NCBI RefSeq assembly: GCF_001730285.1
Contig: NZ_MIJZ01000001.1
Coordinates: 496,001 to 560,000 of the forward strand
Direction of reading: 5' to 3'
Length of the DNA: 64,000 nucleotides
Source: Enterococcus ureasiticus
GTDB taxonomy: Bacteria > Bacillota > Bacilli > Lactobacillales > Enterococcaceae
Below, in pieces: positions 17,343 through 24,609 of the stretch. The notes below the pieces were generated by a model, which worked only from the letters and a program-made list of their open reading frames with translations, was not told the origin of the DNA and ran no database searches. Both the position numbers and the translations under genes were made by a program. Position 1 is the stretch's first letter. Each line of letters opens with the position of its first letter.

Positions 17343-18029
17343 TTATTTTATATCGTATTTCGTTAAAATACGTTGAAGCTTTGTCTGAATTGCTCTAAAT
17401 AGCAAACAAGAAAAGAAGGCATTCGCAAAACAGTATGACACTGTATAAGGAACAGCTGTAATTAATAGTGCTAGATATCTTTGCCAAGAAAAAGATCGAT
17501 CAATTGAAAAAACCGTCCATAAATCCATAAAGAAGGAAAAAAACAGGCCTGCAAAAATACCATATAAGGCTAAGAACCAATAGCTTTTCCCAAGAATTTT
17601 TTGCATCCAGGGTAACCCTGCCAGACAACCGATCAGCCCCCAAGAAAACATTTGAAAGGGCGTCCACGGTCCTTGACCAAATAACATGTTAGAGGTGATT
17701 GCTGACAATGACCCTACTAAAAAACCAACTTCTGAACCTAAGCAAATCCCGCAAATAATAATGATTGCTGTCATGGGTGTAATCGCAGGAATCATATAAA
17801 ATAAGAATCTTCCTAACACCGCAATCGCCGTTACAACCGCAATCAATACTAACTCTTTGATATTCAGCTGTTTTTTCTCATAGCGATAATAAATTGGGAT
17901 ACATGCTCCTATCACAAGGAGCATCGAGATCACTTGATACTGACTAGCTTGAAAAAGCGTAATTCCTATAAGAAATAACACTACCACTAGTATACTTCTC
18001 ACCATGATTGGATTCGTCTTCTTATTCAT
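17343..18029 (-). CDS. ECF transporter S component (probably cobalamin or precursor)
   Basis: A 228-residue membrane protein with six predicted helices, including IRNIKELVLIAVV-like lead (residues 52-68) and the GRFLFYMIPAITPMTAIIII and GFLVGSLSAITSNMLFGQGPWTPFQMFSW regions common to S components of the QrtT/CbrT kind. Ligand is inferred from context: flanking genes all handle cobalamin. The start overlaps the ATPase gene by four bases (ATGA). Confidence 0.82.
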   Translation of the reverse strand: MNKKTNPIMVRSILVVVLFLIGITLFQASQYQVISMLLVIGACIPIYYRYEKKQLNIKELVLIAVVTAIAVLGRFLFYMIPAITPMTAIIIICGICLGSEVGFLVGSLSAITSNMLFGQGPWTPFQMFSWGLIGCLAGLPWMQKILGKSYWFLALYGIFAGLFFSFFMDLWTVFSIDRSFSWQRYLALLITAVPYTVSYCFANAFFSCLLFRAIQTKLQRILTKYDIK

Positions 18030-19699
18030 GAGCCCACACCTTTAGCACCAAGATAGGCTTCTATCACTTCATCTGTCGTGACTAAATTTGAAAATAGTTC
18101 ACGTGAGATACGACTAGCCGCCGTTGTATAAAACGTATGATGACTAAAAAACTGAGTGGGCTTAGCCGTTGTTAATAAATTATTCTGAAAAAATAACCCG
18201 CAACGATCAGATAATTCTGCTGCAAAATCTAAATCATGTGTCACTACTAAAATCGTCTTTCCTTGCTTGGACAATTGTTTTAGTATGCGGATCAATTGTT
18301 TTTTCCCATAGTTGTCGATTCCTTTGGTTGGCTCATCTAACAACAACACTTTTGGCTCCATCAAAAGAAGTTTGCCGAGGGCTGCTCTCTGGCATTCACC
18401 CCCACTTAGATCGAGTGGATGTTGCCTTATTACTTCATTAAGATCAAGCAAGGTCACAACGTTTTCAATTCGATTGCATTTTTCTTGTTCATCCATTTTT
18501 TTGCTGTCTAAATAATTGTTGTAATCGTCTGTTACTGAATCGCGGATAAACATCATTTGAGGTTCTTGTGGCAGATAGCCAACGACTTGCTGATTTTGTT
18601 TGATTGGTTGTTTGAAAAGCATGATTTTCCCGCGATAGCACTTATGAATGCCAGCAATTATTTTCAATAAGGTCGTTTTTCCTGTGCCGTTTCCCCCAAC
18701 GAGAGAAAATATTTCTCCTTCAACTAAATCAAGATCAACACCAGCCAGAATATCCCGACTATTTTTCTCATAACGAAACCAACAATTTCTTAATTGAAGC
18801 ATTGGTTTTTCTTTTATTTTTGTTTGTTTAGCCAAATTTTTCTCTTCTGTAAAAGGTAATTCAGGAAATTGTTGAGCTAAGAACCGTTTCCCTTCAATAA
18901 CCGTAATTGGACTTTTTCCACTAAGACCACTTGCATGGTAAAGTCGTACCGCACTAGGCAGACTTATCATAAAACGACTAAGGTCATGTCGATTATCCTT
19001 AATTTGGCTGGAAATACTTGCTGGCTTATCTGAAAGAATCAACTCTCCTTTATCTAAAAGCACAACGTTATCCGCTAGTGAAAAAACAGACTCCAAAGCA
19101 TGTTCTGCTAACAAGATTGTCAACCCCATTTCTCTGTTTAAACGAACTAGAATATCAACAAAGTTTTGAGAAGCAATCGGATCGAGCTGTGTAGTGGGTT
19201 CATCTAAAATTAAAATATCAGGTCGCATGACTAAAACAGAAGCTAAATTCAATAATTGTTTTTGTCCACCAGATAAATCTTTTGTTTGGTATTCCACCAA
19301 ATCTTGAATCCCCAAAAAATTGACCATTTCAGCAATTCGACTTTTTATTTCAGATGAATCCAAACCGATATTTTCTAAGCCAAATGCTAATTCGTGCCAT
19401 GCACTATCTGTTACGATCTGGTTTTCTGGATTTTGCATGACATAACCGATTTTACTTGTTGAAAATACCTCTGGGATCGACGTTATCTCCTCTTTATTTA
19501 AATAGATTTCTCCAGTTTGTTCCCCAGCTGGTGTCAATTGAGGTTTTATCATTTTTAATAATGTTGATTTACCACTTCCAGAAGCCCCACATATTAAAAC
19601 AAAGTCGCCTTTTTTTATAGACATGGTCACGTTTTTTAACACTAATTTTTTGCTACCAGCATAACAAAAGCTTAAATTCTTGATTTCAAGATAGTCCAC
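18026..19699 (-). CDS. ECF transporter ATPase, two fused ABC domains (EcfA-EcfA')
   Basis: A 557-residue protein with two complete ABC domains. Domain 1: Walker A GASGSGKST, signature LSGGQKQLL, Walker B ILILDEPTTQLD. Domain 2: Walker A GGNGTGKTT, signature LSGGECQRAAL, Walker B VLLLDEPTKGID. Most ECF systems encode EcfA and EcfA' separately; here one chain carries both sites. I set the start at GTG 19699 because AAGGGAGGTGAT stands immediately upstream and the protein then begins with the usual EIKNLSFCYAG strand; the longer frame to 19771 lies inside ecfT. The 28-base overlap with ecfT indicates coupling. Confidence 0.9.
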   Translation of the reverse strand: MDYLEIKNLSFCYAGSKKLVLKNVTMSIKKGDFVLICGASGSGKSTLLKMIKPQLTPAGEQTGEIYLNKEEITSIPEVFSTSKIGYVMQNPENQIVTDSAWHELAFGLENIGLDSSEIKSRIAEMVNFLGIQDLVEYQTKDLSGGQKQLLNLASVLVMRPDILILDEPTTQLDPIASQNFVDILVRLNREMGLTILLAEHALESVFSLADNVVLLDKGELILSDKPASISSQIKDNRHDLSRFMISLPSAVRLYHASGLSGKSPITVIEGKRFLAQQFPELPFTEEKNLAKQTKIKEKPMLQLRNCWFRYEKNSRDILAGVDLDLVEGEIFSLVGGNGTGKTTLLKIIAGIHKCYRGKIMLFKQPIKQNQQVVGYLPQEPQMMFIRDSVTDDYNNYLDSKKMDEQEKCNRIENVVTLLDLNEVIRQHPLDLSGGECQRAALGKLLLMEPKVLLLDEPTKGIDNYGKKQLIRILKQLSKQGKTILVVTHDLDFAAELSDRCGLFFQNNLLTTAKPTQFFSHHTFYTTAASRISRELFSNLVTTDEVIEAYLGAKGVGS

Positions 19700-20559
19700 A
19701 CGATCACCTCCCTTATTCGATTCAATGTTGGTAACAAGGCTAAAACGAAAATCATTAAATAATCCAACCAACGTTGTTTTAGGAGTAATAATAGATTCTC
19801 ACTATAGGGATAAAAATTGAATTGATAGTCTCCTTGTGTTCCTGAGATAATGAAAAAACTACCTAAACTGAGTATGACAAACAAAGAAAATAAATCCATA
19901 TTCTTCCACCGATAGACCGTCCGACTGCTCCTTGCCGTCACACCATACCCTCGCGCTTTCATTGAATCTGCAGTATCCATAGCGTTTTCTAGAGCCCAGG
20001 AAAATAAGTTGCCAAACAAATCCAATCCATAGGAAGCCTTTTCCGTAAGTTTTCTTTTCTGCGTTAGCTGAATCGTTTTTTGCACCTGATTCAACTCCTG
20101 ATAGTAGACTTGAAATAACGGAATAAATCGAAAGATCATTGTTAATATCAATGCAGATTTAGGAAATCGTTTCCCAAAGAGATAAAAAAATTTTTCAGAA
20201 TCAACTGTAGTTTGAAAATTTTGAAACAAGTAAAGGATGGAAGCAATCATCATCCCCATAAAAAAACCATATACAAATGCTTCAAGTGTAATCGGTTTAC
20301 TTAAAAAAAAGAATAAAATCGTACCACCTCTATGTACAAATAAGGGGTTTGTGATCGTGATCAAGATCAAAAAAATCAACGGATAGATAATTGAATGCTT
20401 TTCCCCTTTTTTTAAGTGCAGTAATTGGAAAGATAAACTACCTAAAAAACAGCAACTAATAATAAGCGGATTGGTGGTACTCATTGCAATCAATAACATC
20501 ACTACATAATAACAGGACGTGACTAACGGATGTCTTCGTCTAAAAAAATTTGGATTCAT
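19672..20559 (-). CDS. ECF transporter transmembrane subunit EcfT
   Basis: A 295-residue EcfT-type protein: N-terminal membrane helices, then the cytoplasmic coupling region with the two short alanine-rich motifs, ENAMDTADSMKARGYGV being the second (ARG) motif, followed by a last helix. It is the membrane scaffold that joins the S component to the ATPase. First gene of the cobalamin operon, preceded by a terminator-like hairpin 28 bases upstream. SD GAAGAGGAG precedes ATG 20559. Confidence 0.88.
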   Translation of the reverse strand: MNPNFFRRRHPLVTSCYYVVMLLIAMSTTNPLIISCCFLGSLSFQLLHLKKGEKHSIIYPLIFLILITITNPLFVHRGGTILFFFLSKPITLEAFVYGFFMGMMIASILYLFQNFQTTVDSEKFFYLFGKRFPKSALILTMIFRFIPLFQVYYQELNQVQKTIQLTQKRKLTEKASYGLDLFGNLFSWALENAMDTADSMKARGYGVTARSSRTVYRWKNMDLFSLFVILSLGSFFIISGTQGDYQFNFYPYSENLLLLLKQRWLDYLMIFVLALLPTLNRIREVIVWTILKSRI

Positions 20560-20587
20560 TTCTCGCTCCTCTTCTTAGATTGAACAA

Positions 20588-20624
20588 TAAAAAAACAGCA
20601 GTCACTTTTGTGTAAGTGTGCTGT
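20588..20624 (-). terminator. Terminator/attenuator just upstream of ecfT
   Basis: Stem ACAGCA/TGCTGT plus CACTT/AAGTG with a 6-base loop and a run of seven U on the minus strand. It stands between eutQ and ecfT, so it may end the eut transcript, or regulate read-through into the cobalamin operon. Its loop (ACACAA) lacks the A1-G4 pattern of ANTAR targets. Confidence 0.8.
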
Positions 20625-20965
20625 CTGAATTGACTACTATAACTGAATGTTATTATGTCAGATCAGCAAACAACTTTTATACAAAAGATGTTGATATAAA
20701 AAGTGTAGATATAAACTCATAGATTCATGAATCGTTCAAACACTTTCTATTCTGTATTTTTGCTATATCTTCATTGACATAATCATCCATCGTTTTAAAC
20801 AACTTCATTGTTGTTCGACCACTTTCATTATATAAATTTCTCCCTTTAAAGTCAATATCCCTTAAACGAATTCCTCTCTTGTAGAAGTCTTTTCTTGATA
20901 CAAAAAAATAGCTCAAAAAATCAGTTGTCCACTAACTTTAAGAACCATTTTTATTCATTCACTGA
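20625..20965. other. Gene-free stretch between eutQ and the cobalamin operon
   Basis: I see no credible gene. It holds a 12-base perfect palindrome GATTCATGAATC (20722-20733) preceded on the minus strand by TTGAAC, a possible -35, and an imperfect hairpin around 20674-20697 with a CTTTT/AAAAG stem. No cobalamin-riboswitch box (GCCACTG) is present. A promoter for the ECF operon is expected here but I cannot place it with confidence. Confidence 0.5.
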
Positions 20966-21418
20966 TTACTTTTGCCAATCTGCTGGATACGTCACATAAA
21001 TAAAGCGCGCTTTTCCAGAAACCGAAAACTTGATTTGACTCCCTTTAGGAATCAAAATAATTTCTCCTGGACCTGCTGTAATAGTACGCCCATCAATAAT
21101 AACATCTAAACGGCCTTCAATAATATAATCGACTTCATCATACTCTAACAACCAATCAAATGTTGTATCTTCCATTACCATCAAACCGCATCCAAGACGA
21201 GGGCTTTCATCTAATGTAACCAAATCTTTACAGTATACTTTATGCACAGGATTCCCAGTATCTAAACGATCTTCTTCTGACACATTTAATGCTGGTAATT
21301 TAATAGACAAGACGCCACTTGGATCGACAGTTTTTGTTCTATTTTCTACTGAACCTAACTGCTCTGTTAATACCTCTCGAACAAGAGCACGAATTGTTTC
21401 TTCATTTAGATTACTCAT
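20966..21418 (-). CDS. eutQ: Ethanolamine utilisation protein EutQ
   Basis: A 150-residue cupin-fold EutQ. The N-terminus NEETIRALVREVLTEQL is an amphipathic helix of the kind that targets cargo to microcompartments, followed by a linker, then the cupin domain (FDWLLEYDEVDYIIEGRLDVII; GPGEIILIPKGSQIKFSV). Salmonella EutQ has been described as an acetate kinase needed in anaerobic growth; whether that holds here is open. It is the last eut gene of this cluster. ATG 21418 is preferred over GTG 21427, which follows the eutH stop directly. Confidence 0.88.
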   Translation of the reverse strand: MSNLNEETIRALVREVLTEQLGSVENRTKTVDPSGVLSIKLPALNVSEEDRLDTGNPVHKVYCKDLVTLDESPRLGCGLMVMEDTTFDWLLEYDEVDYIIEGRLDVIIDGRTITAGPGEIILIPKGSQIKFSVSGKARFIYVTYPADWQK

Positions 21419-21427
21419 GATTCTCAC

Positions 21428-22519
21428 CTACTTCGCTTCTTTTTTTAGCATCCGATTAGCCATAAACATTGCCACAATGACCGCTGTAATACCTCCAACA
21501 AGTTTTCCAACGATCATTGGAAAAATCATCTCTTTGGCAACACCGGCTGTAAATCCTAAGTGATCTCCCATTACAAATGCCGCAGAAACAGCAAATGCAA
21601 CATTGATTATTTTACCGCGTGGATCCATGTCTTTCATCATTTGAAACATCGGAATGCTATTGGCTAATGTAGCCACCATTCCAGCTGCAGCAACTTCATT
21701 CATCCCCAAGACTTTTCCAAGTTTCATTAGAGGTTTATTAAAGAGTTTCGTAATGACAAAAACTAAACAAAAAGCACCAGCTAATGTTAGTGCAATACCA
21801 CCAACCACTTCAATACCTTCTGCTACAGGTGTAATACCTTCAATAACTGTGACCCCTACTAATAATTGTAAGGCACCTAAAACTAATCCCACAATTGCCA
21901 CAATCACTACAAACTTTCCGAACACCGTAAAGCCTTTGATCATGGCATCTGGTTTTAACCATAGTCCAATCATGATCAACACCGCAACAAGTAAAATTGG
22001 GACAAGATTTTTTAAGATCATCACAACTGGGAATCCCGCGATCACGCCACCTACAAAACAACCAAGAGGGATCGTAATCAAACCAGATAAGACACCTGTA
22101 GCTAAATACTGTTGATCTTCTTTTTCAATAATTCCTAAGGCCACTGGAATTGTGAACACAATTGTAGGTCCCATCATCGCTCCAAGAATCGCTCCAGCAA
22201 ATAAACCTGCTTGAGGATCTTGTGCTAATTGCATCGCTAAAGGAAATCCACCCATATCGTTGGCTAGTAACGTCGTTGCGAACATTGCAGGATCAGCACC
22301 TAAAGCTGTATATAATGGCACTACAACAGGTTTCAAAATATTGGCTAAAACAGGTGCTAGCGTAATGATCCCCACCATTGATAGAGCCAAAGAGCCCATC
22401 GCCATGATCCCCTCTTCAAATTGTTCACCTAACCCGAATTTATTACCTAAGCATTTATCGATTGCCCCCAAAACCATGAAAAAAGCAATAATATACATGA
22501 TTATTTCATTAATACTCAT
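21428..22519 (-). CDS. eutH: Ethanolamine transporter EutH
   Basis: A 363-residue polytopic membrane protein of about ten to eleven helices with the EutH family layout (INEIIMYIIAFFMVLGAIDKCLGNKFGLGEQFEEG start; ANDMGGFPLAMQLAQDP; GDHLGFTAGVAKEMI). It lets ethanolamine in when the outside level or pH is low. It lies between eutN and eutQ, as in E. faecalis-type clusters. Confidence 0.95.
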   Translation of the reverse strand: MSINEIIMYIIAFFMVLGAIDKCLGNKFGLGEQFEEGIMAMGSLALSMVGIITLAPVLANILKPVVVPLYTALGADPAMFATTLLANDMGGFPLAMQLAQDPQAGLFAGAILGAMMGPTIVFTIPVALGIIEKEDQQYLATGVLSGLITIPLGCFVGGVIAGFPVVMILKNLVPILLVAVLIMIGLWLKPDAMIKGFTVFGKFVVIVAIVGLVLGALQLLVGVTVIEGITPVAEGIEVVGGIALTLAGAFCLVFVITKLFNKPLMKLGKVLGMNEVAAAGMVATLANSIPMFQMMKDMDPRGKIINVAFAVSAAFVMGDHLGFTAGVAKEMIFPMIVGKLVGGITAVIVAMFMANRMLKKEAK

Positions 22520-22539
22520 TCACTTCACATCCTACTTTT

Positions 22540-22803
22540 TTATTCATCTATCTCCACTGAATCAATGATACCTACAATCACGGCATCTACTGGAATTTCT
22601 GGATTTTCTAATGACATTCTGGCAGCACTGCCTGTTGAAACTAAGACTAAATCATCCAATCCAGCTCCTGTATTATCAGCTGCTACCAAAGAATGCTGAG
22701 GGCCATTGTATTCATCTAGTTCAACAACTAAAAATTTTAAACCATTTAGTTTTTCATCTTTTCTGGTTGCCCATAAACTACCTTTTACACGTCCGATGAA
22801 CAT
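22540..22803 (-). CDS. eutN: Microcompartment vertex protein EutN (CcmL family)
   Basis: An 87-residue BMC-P (pentamer) protein: MFIGRVKGSLWATRKDEKLNGLKFLVVE and AADNTGAGLDDLVLVSTGSAAR are typical, ending with VDAVIVGIIDSVE. It closes the vertices of the polyhedral shell. ATG 22803 (SD GAGGAG) gives the normal N-terminus; the ATG four codons upstream would include the SD itself. Confidence 0.94.
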   Translation of the reverse strand: MFIGRVKGSLWATRKDEKLNGLKFLVVELDEYNGPQHSLVAADNTGAGLDDLVLVSTGSAARMSLENPEIPVDAVIVGIIDSVEIDE

Positions 22804-22811
22804 GCGTCTCC

Positions 22812-23441
22812 TCATTTCTCATTAGTCCAGCTAATGTTGATTTTTTTCTCGCGAATATATTCTTTTGCATAATCTGTAATAATCGTCTGGTCTGAGAGTT
22901 CCACTGTATTTTGTAAGCCATTGGTATTGTCAGAAAGATCTTTAACAGTCAAATAGTTTTTATTTTTCAATGCTTCATAAGGAGGTATCTTTTTACTATC
23001 AGACACATTTTGTTTTAATTCCGCCAAAGATATAAATATGCCACCATATCGGTAGAGTTGATTTTCAAAATCAAGAATGGTTTTCTTCAATGCATATCTT
23101 CCAGCTGTTAATAACGATAGATACGTTCTTCCATCCTTAATAATCACAAATTCTTTGCCCTCTTTAATGGTTTTAACAATTGTTTCTTCCAGGTCGTTTT
23201 GTGGGTTGAAATTCAGCGTATTCACTAAATTCTCGAAGGAAATTTCTGTTATAACCACTACGTCAGAAAGCTTATTTCGAGATATTTTATGCAAATAATA
23301 TATATATTCACACGTTAGCCAATTTTTGTTTGCGCCAAAAAGACAATGTGACCGTGTGCTATTTCGTTCAATTTCGGTTAGTCTTTCCATCACTTTTTCA
23401 GTTATTTTTTCGACTAACTTATCAAAATCTGTTGTTTTCAT
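22812..23441 (-). CDS. Eut-cluster protein of unknown role
   Basis: A 209-residue soluble protein found, as far as I recall, with Firmicutes ethanolamine clusters (a group labelled only as an ethanolamine utilisation hypothetical family). Its N-terminus (FDKLVEKITEKVMERLTEIE) is an amphipathic helix like the encapsulation peptides of EutD and EutQ, so it is likely carried into the microcompartment. The body has a flavoprotein-like alternating pattern (NKLSDVVVITEISFENLV; EGKEFVIIKDGRTYL) but no catalytic motif that I recognise. It overlaps eutN upstream sequence by a few bases and follows eutD by nine bases. Function unknown. Confidence 0.65.
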   Translation of the reverse strand: MKTTDFDKLVEKITEKVMERLTEIERNSTRSHCLFGANKNWLTCEYIYYLHKISRNKLSDVVVITEISFENLVNTLNFNPQNDLEETIVKTIKEGKEFVIIKDGRTYLSLLTAGRYALKKTILDFENQLYRYGGIFISLAELKQNVSDSKKIPPYEALKNKNYLTVKDLSDNTNGLQNTVELSDQTIITDYAKEYIREKKINISWTNEK

Positions 23442-23450
23442 TTTTGATCC

Positions 23451-24080
23451 CTACTTTACAATATGACCGCGGATTCCTTTTTTAAATGAACAAGCATTCG
23501 CTTCATCGTAGTCAATGTGCATTGCTGTCGCAAATTTATCACTGACTCTGATCACAACATCATCAAAAATCAAGGAACGTTGCTCACTATTGATTCTAAC
23601 TTTTACGATCTCACCTTGGGTCACATTCATTTTTTTTGCATCGTTTGTAGACACATGGACGTGTCGTTTAGCAATAATCAGCCCTTTTTCTAGCGTAACT
23701 GTTTTATGCCCATTAACAAGTACGATTCCTGGTGTTCCTTCAATATCTCCACTTTCTTTTACTGGAACTTTGATGCCTAATGCCAAAGCATCCGTTCCGG
23801 AAATTTCTACTTGAGAAGCAGCCCGTGCTGGTCCTAAAATTACTACATTGTGCAGCGTACCCTTCGGACCTAAAAGTGTCACACGCTCTTTGGAAGCATA
23901 TTGTCCTGGTTGAGATAAATAGTTATTGATCGTTAATTGATACCCCTCTCCAAACAAAGCATTGATATGCTCTTGAGATAGATGGACATGACGCCCGCTG
24001 GCTTCTACTAAAAAGCTTCGTTCTTCATTGATTTTTGCTACAACTTGATCCACCAAATTATCTATCAGTTGTTCATTCAT
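23451..24080 (-). CDS. eutD: Phosphotransacylase EutD, PduL type
   Basis: A 209-residue PduL-family enzyme. Two PduL repeats carry the metal-binding His clusters, EASGRHVHLSQEH (about 27-39) and AKRHVHVSTNDA (about 136-147). An N-terminal amphipathic helix (NEQLIDNLVDQVVAKINEE) is an encapsulation peptide. It converts acetyl-CoA and phosphate to acetyl phosphate and recycles CoA in the microcompartment. It differs from the Salmonella EutD, which is a Pta-type enzyme. SD AGAGGTGAAGG before ATG 24080. Confidence 0.92.
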   Translation of the reverse strand: MNEQLIDNLVDQVVAKINEERSFLVEASGRHVHLSQEHINALFGEGYQLTINNYLSQPGQYASKERVTLLGPKGTLHNVVILGPARAASQVEISGTDALALGIKVPVKESGDIEGTPGIVLVNGHKTVTLEKGLIIAKRHVHVSTNDAKKMNVTQGEIVKVRINSEQRSLIFDDVVIRVSDKFATAMHIDYDEANACSFKKGIRGHIVK

Positions 24081-24125
24081 GCCGCCTTCACCTCTGCTTA
24101 AATTTTTACATTCGTTTGTTTAAAA

Positions 24126-24222
24126 CAAAGGAAAAAGCCACTTTAGTATAGGAACAAATTAAGACGAAGGAGACCACCTTTTCTAAAATGCTATCTCATT
24201 ACTAAGTTTCCTTTTTCCTTTG
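24126..24222. repeat. Large inverted-repeat structure between eutM and eutD
   Basis: Twelve-base arms CAAAGGAAAAAG (24126-24137) and CTTTTTCCTTTG (24211-24222) are exact complements; ACTTAGTA/TACTAAAGT continue the stem inwards. On the minus strand TTTT follows. It could be an intercistronic terminator or mRNA processing site that sets shell versus enzyme levels. Confidence 0.55.
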
Positions 24223-24242
24223 ATTTCTTCTAGCGAAATGAT

Positions 24243-24521
24243 TTAATTTACTGGTGGTAAAATAGCATCAACTTCTGTGTGAGGACGTGGGATCACATGA
24301 ACTGATAATAGATCACCAACACGCTCAGCAGCAGCAGCACCTGCATCAACAGCAGCTTTTACAGCGCCAACGTCACCGCGAACCATTACCGTTACTAAAC
24401 CGCCACCAACTTGTTCTTTGCCGATTAATGTTACGTTTGCTGCTTTGACCATAGCATCAGCTGCTTCAATAGCTCCTACTAATCCTTTTGTCTCAATCAT
24501 TCCTAATGCATTTGCGTTCAT
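24243..24521 (-). CDS. eutM: Microcompartment shell protein EutM (BMC-H)
   Basis: A 92-residue canonical hexameric BMC-H protein ([65 protein letters not shown] near the end). It forms the main facet tiles of the shell. The strong SD and its own intergenic regions on both sides fit a highly expressed gene. Confidence 0.96.
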   Translation of the reverse strand: MNANALGMIETKGLVGAIEAADAMVKAANVTLIGKEQVGGGLVTVMVRGDVGAVKAAVDAGAAAAERVGDLLSVHVIPRPHTEVDAILPPVN

Positions 24522-24609
24522 AATATAATTCCTCCTAGAGTTTTTTTATTCTTTACTTAATCCATTTTGAATTAAGCCTAAATATTTATTTACATAATAT
24601 TAAAAAATA

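Noticed and set aside
19699-19771. 24-codon N-terminal extension of the ECF ATPase
   Set aside because: It lies inside ecfT and has no SD; GTG 19699 has a near-perfect SD and gives the family N-terminus.
20725-20916. 63-codon minus-strand frame between eutQ and ecfT
   Set aside because: Starts with TTG without an SD, has no recognised domain and contains the palindrome; more likely a leader or a remnant than a gene.
21654-22115. 153-codon plus-strand frame opposite eutH
   Set aside because: Shadow of the EutH membrane protein; no start signal.
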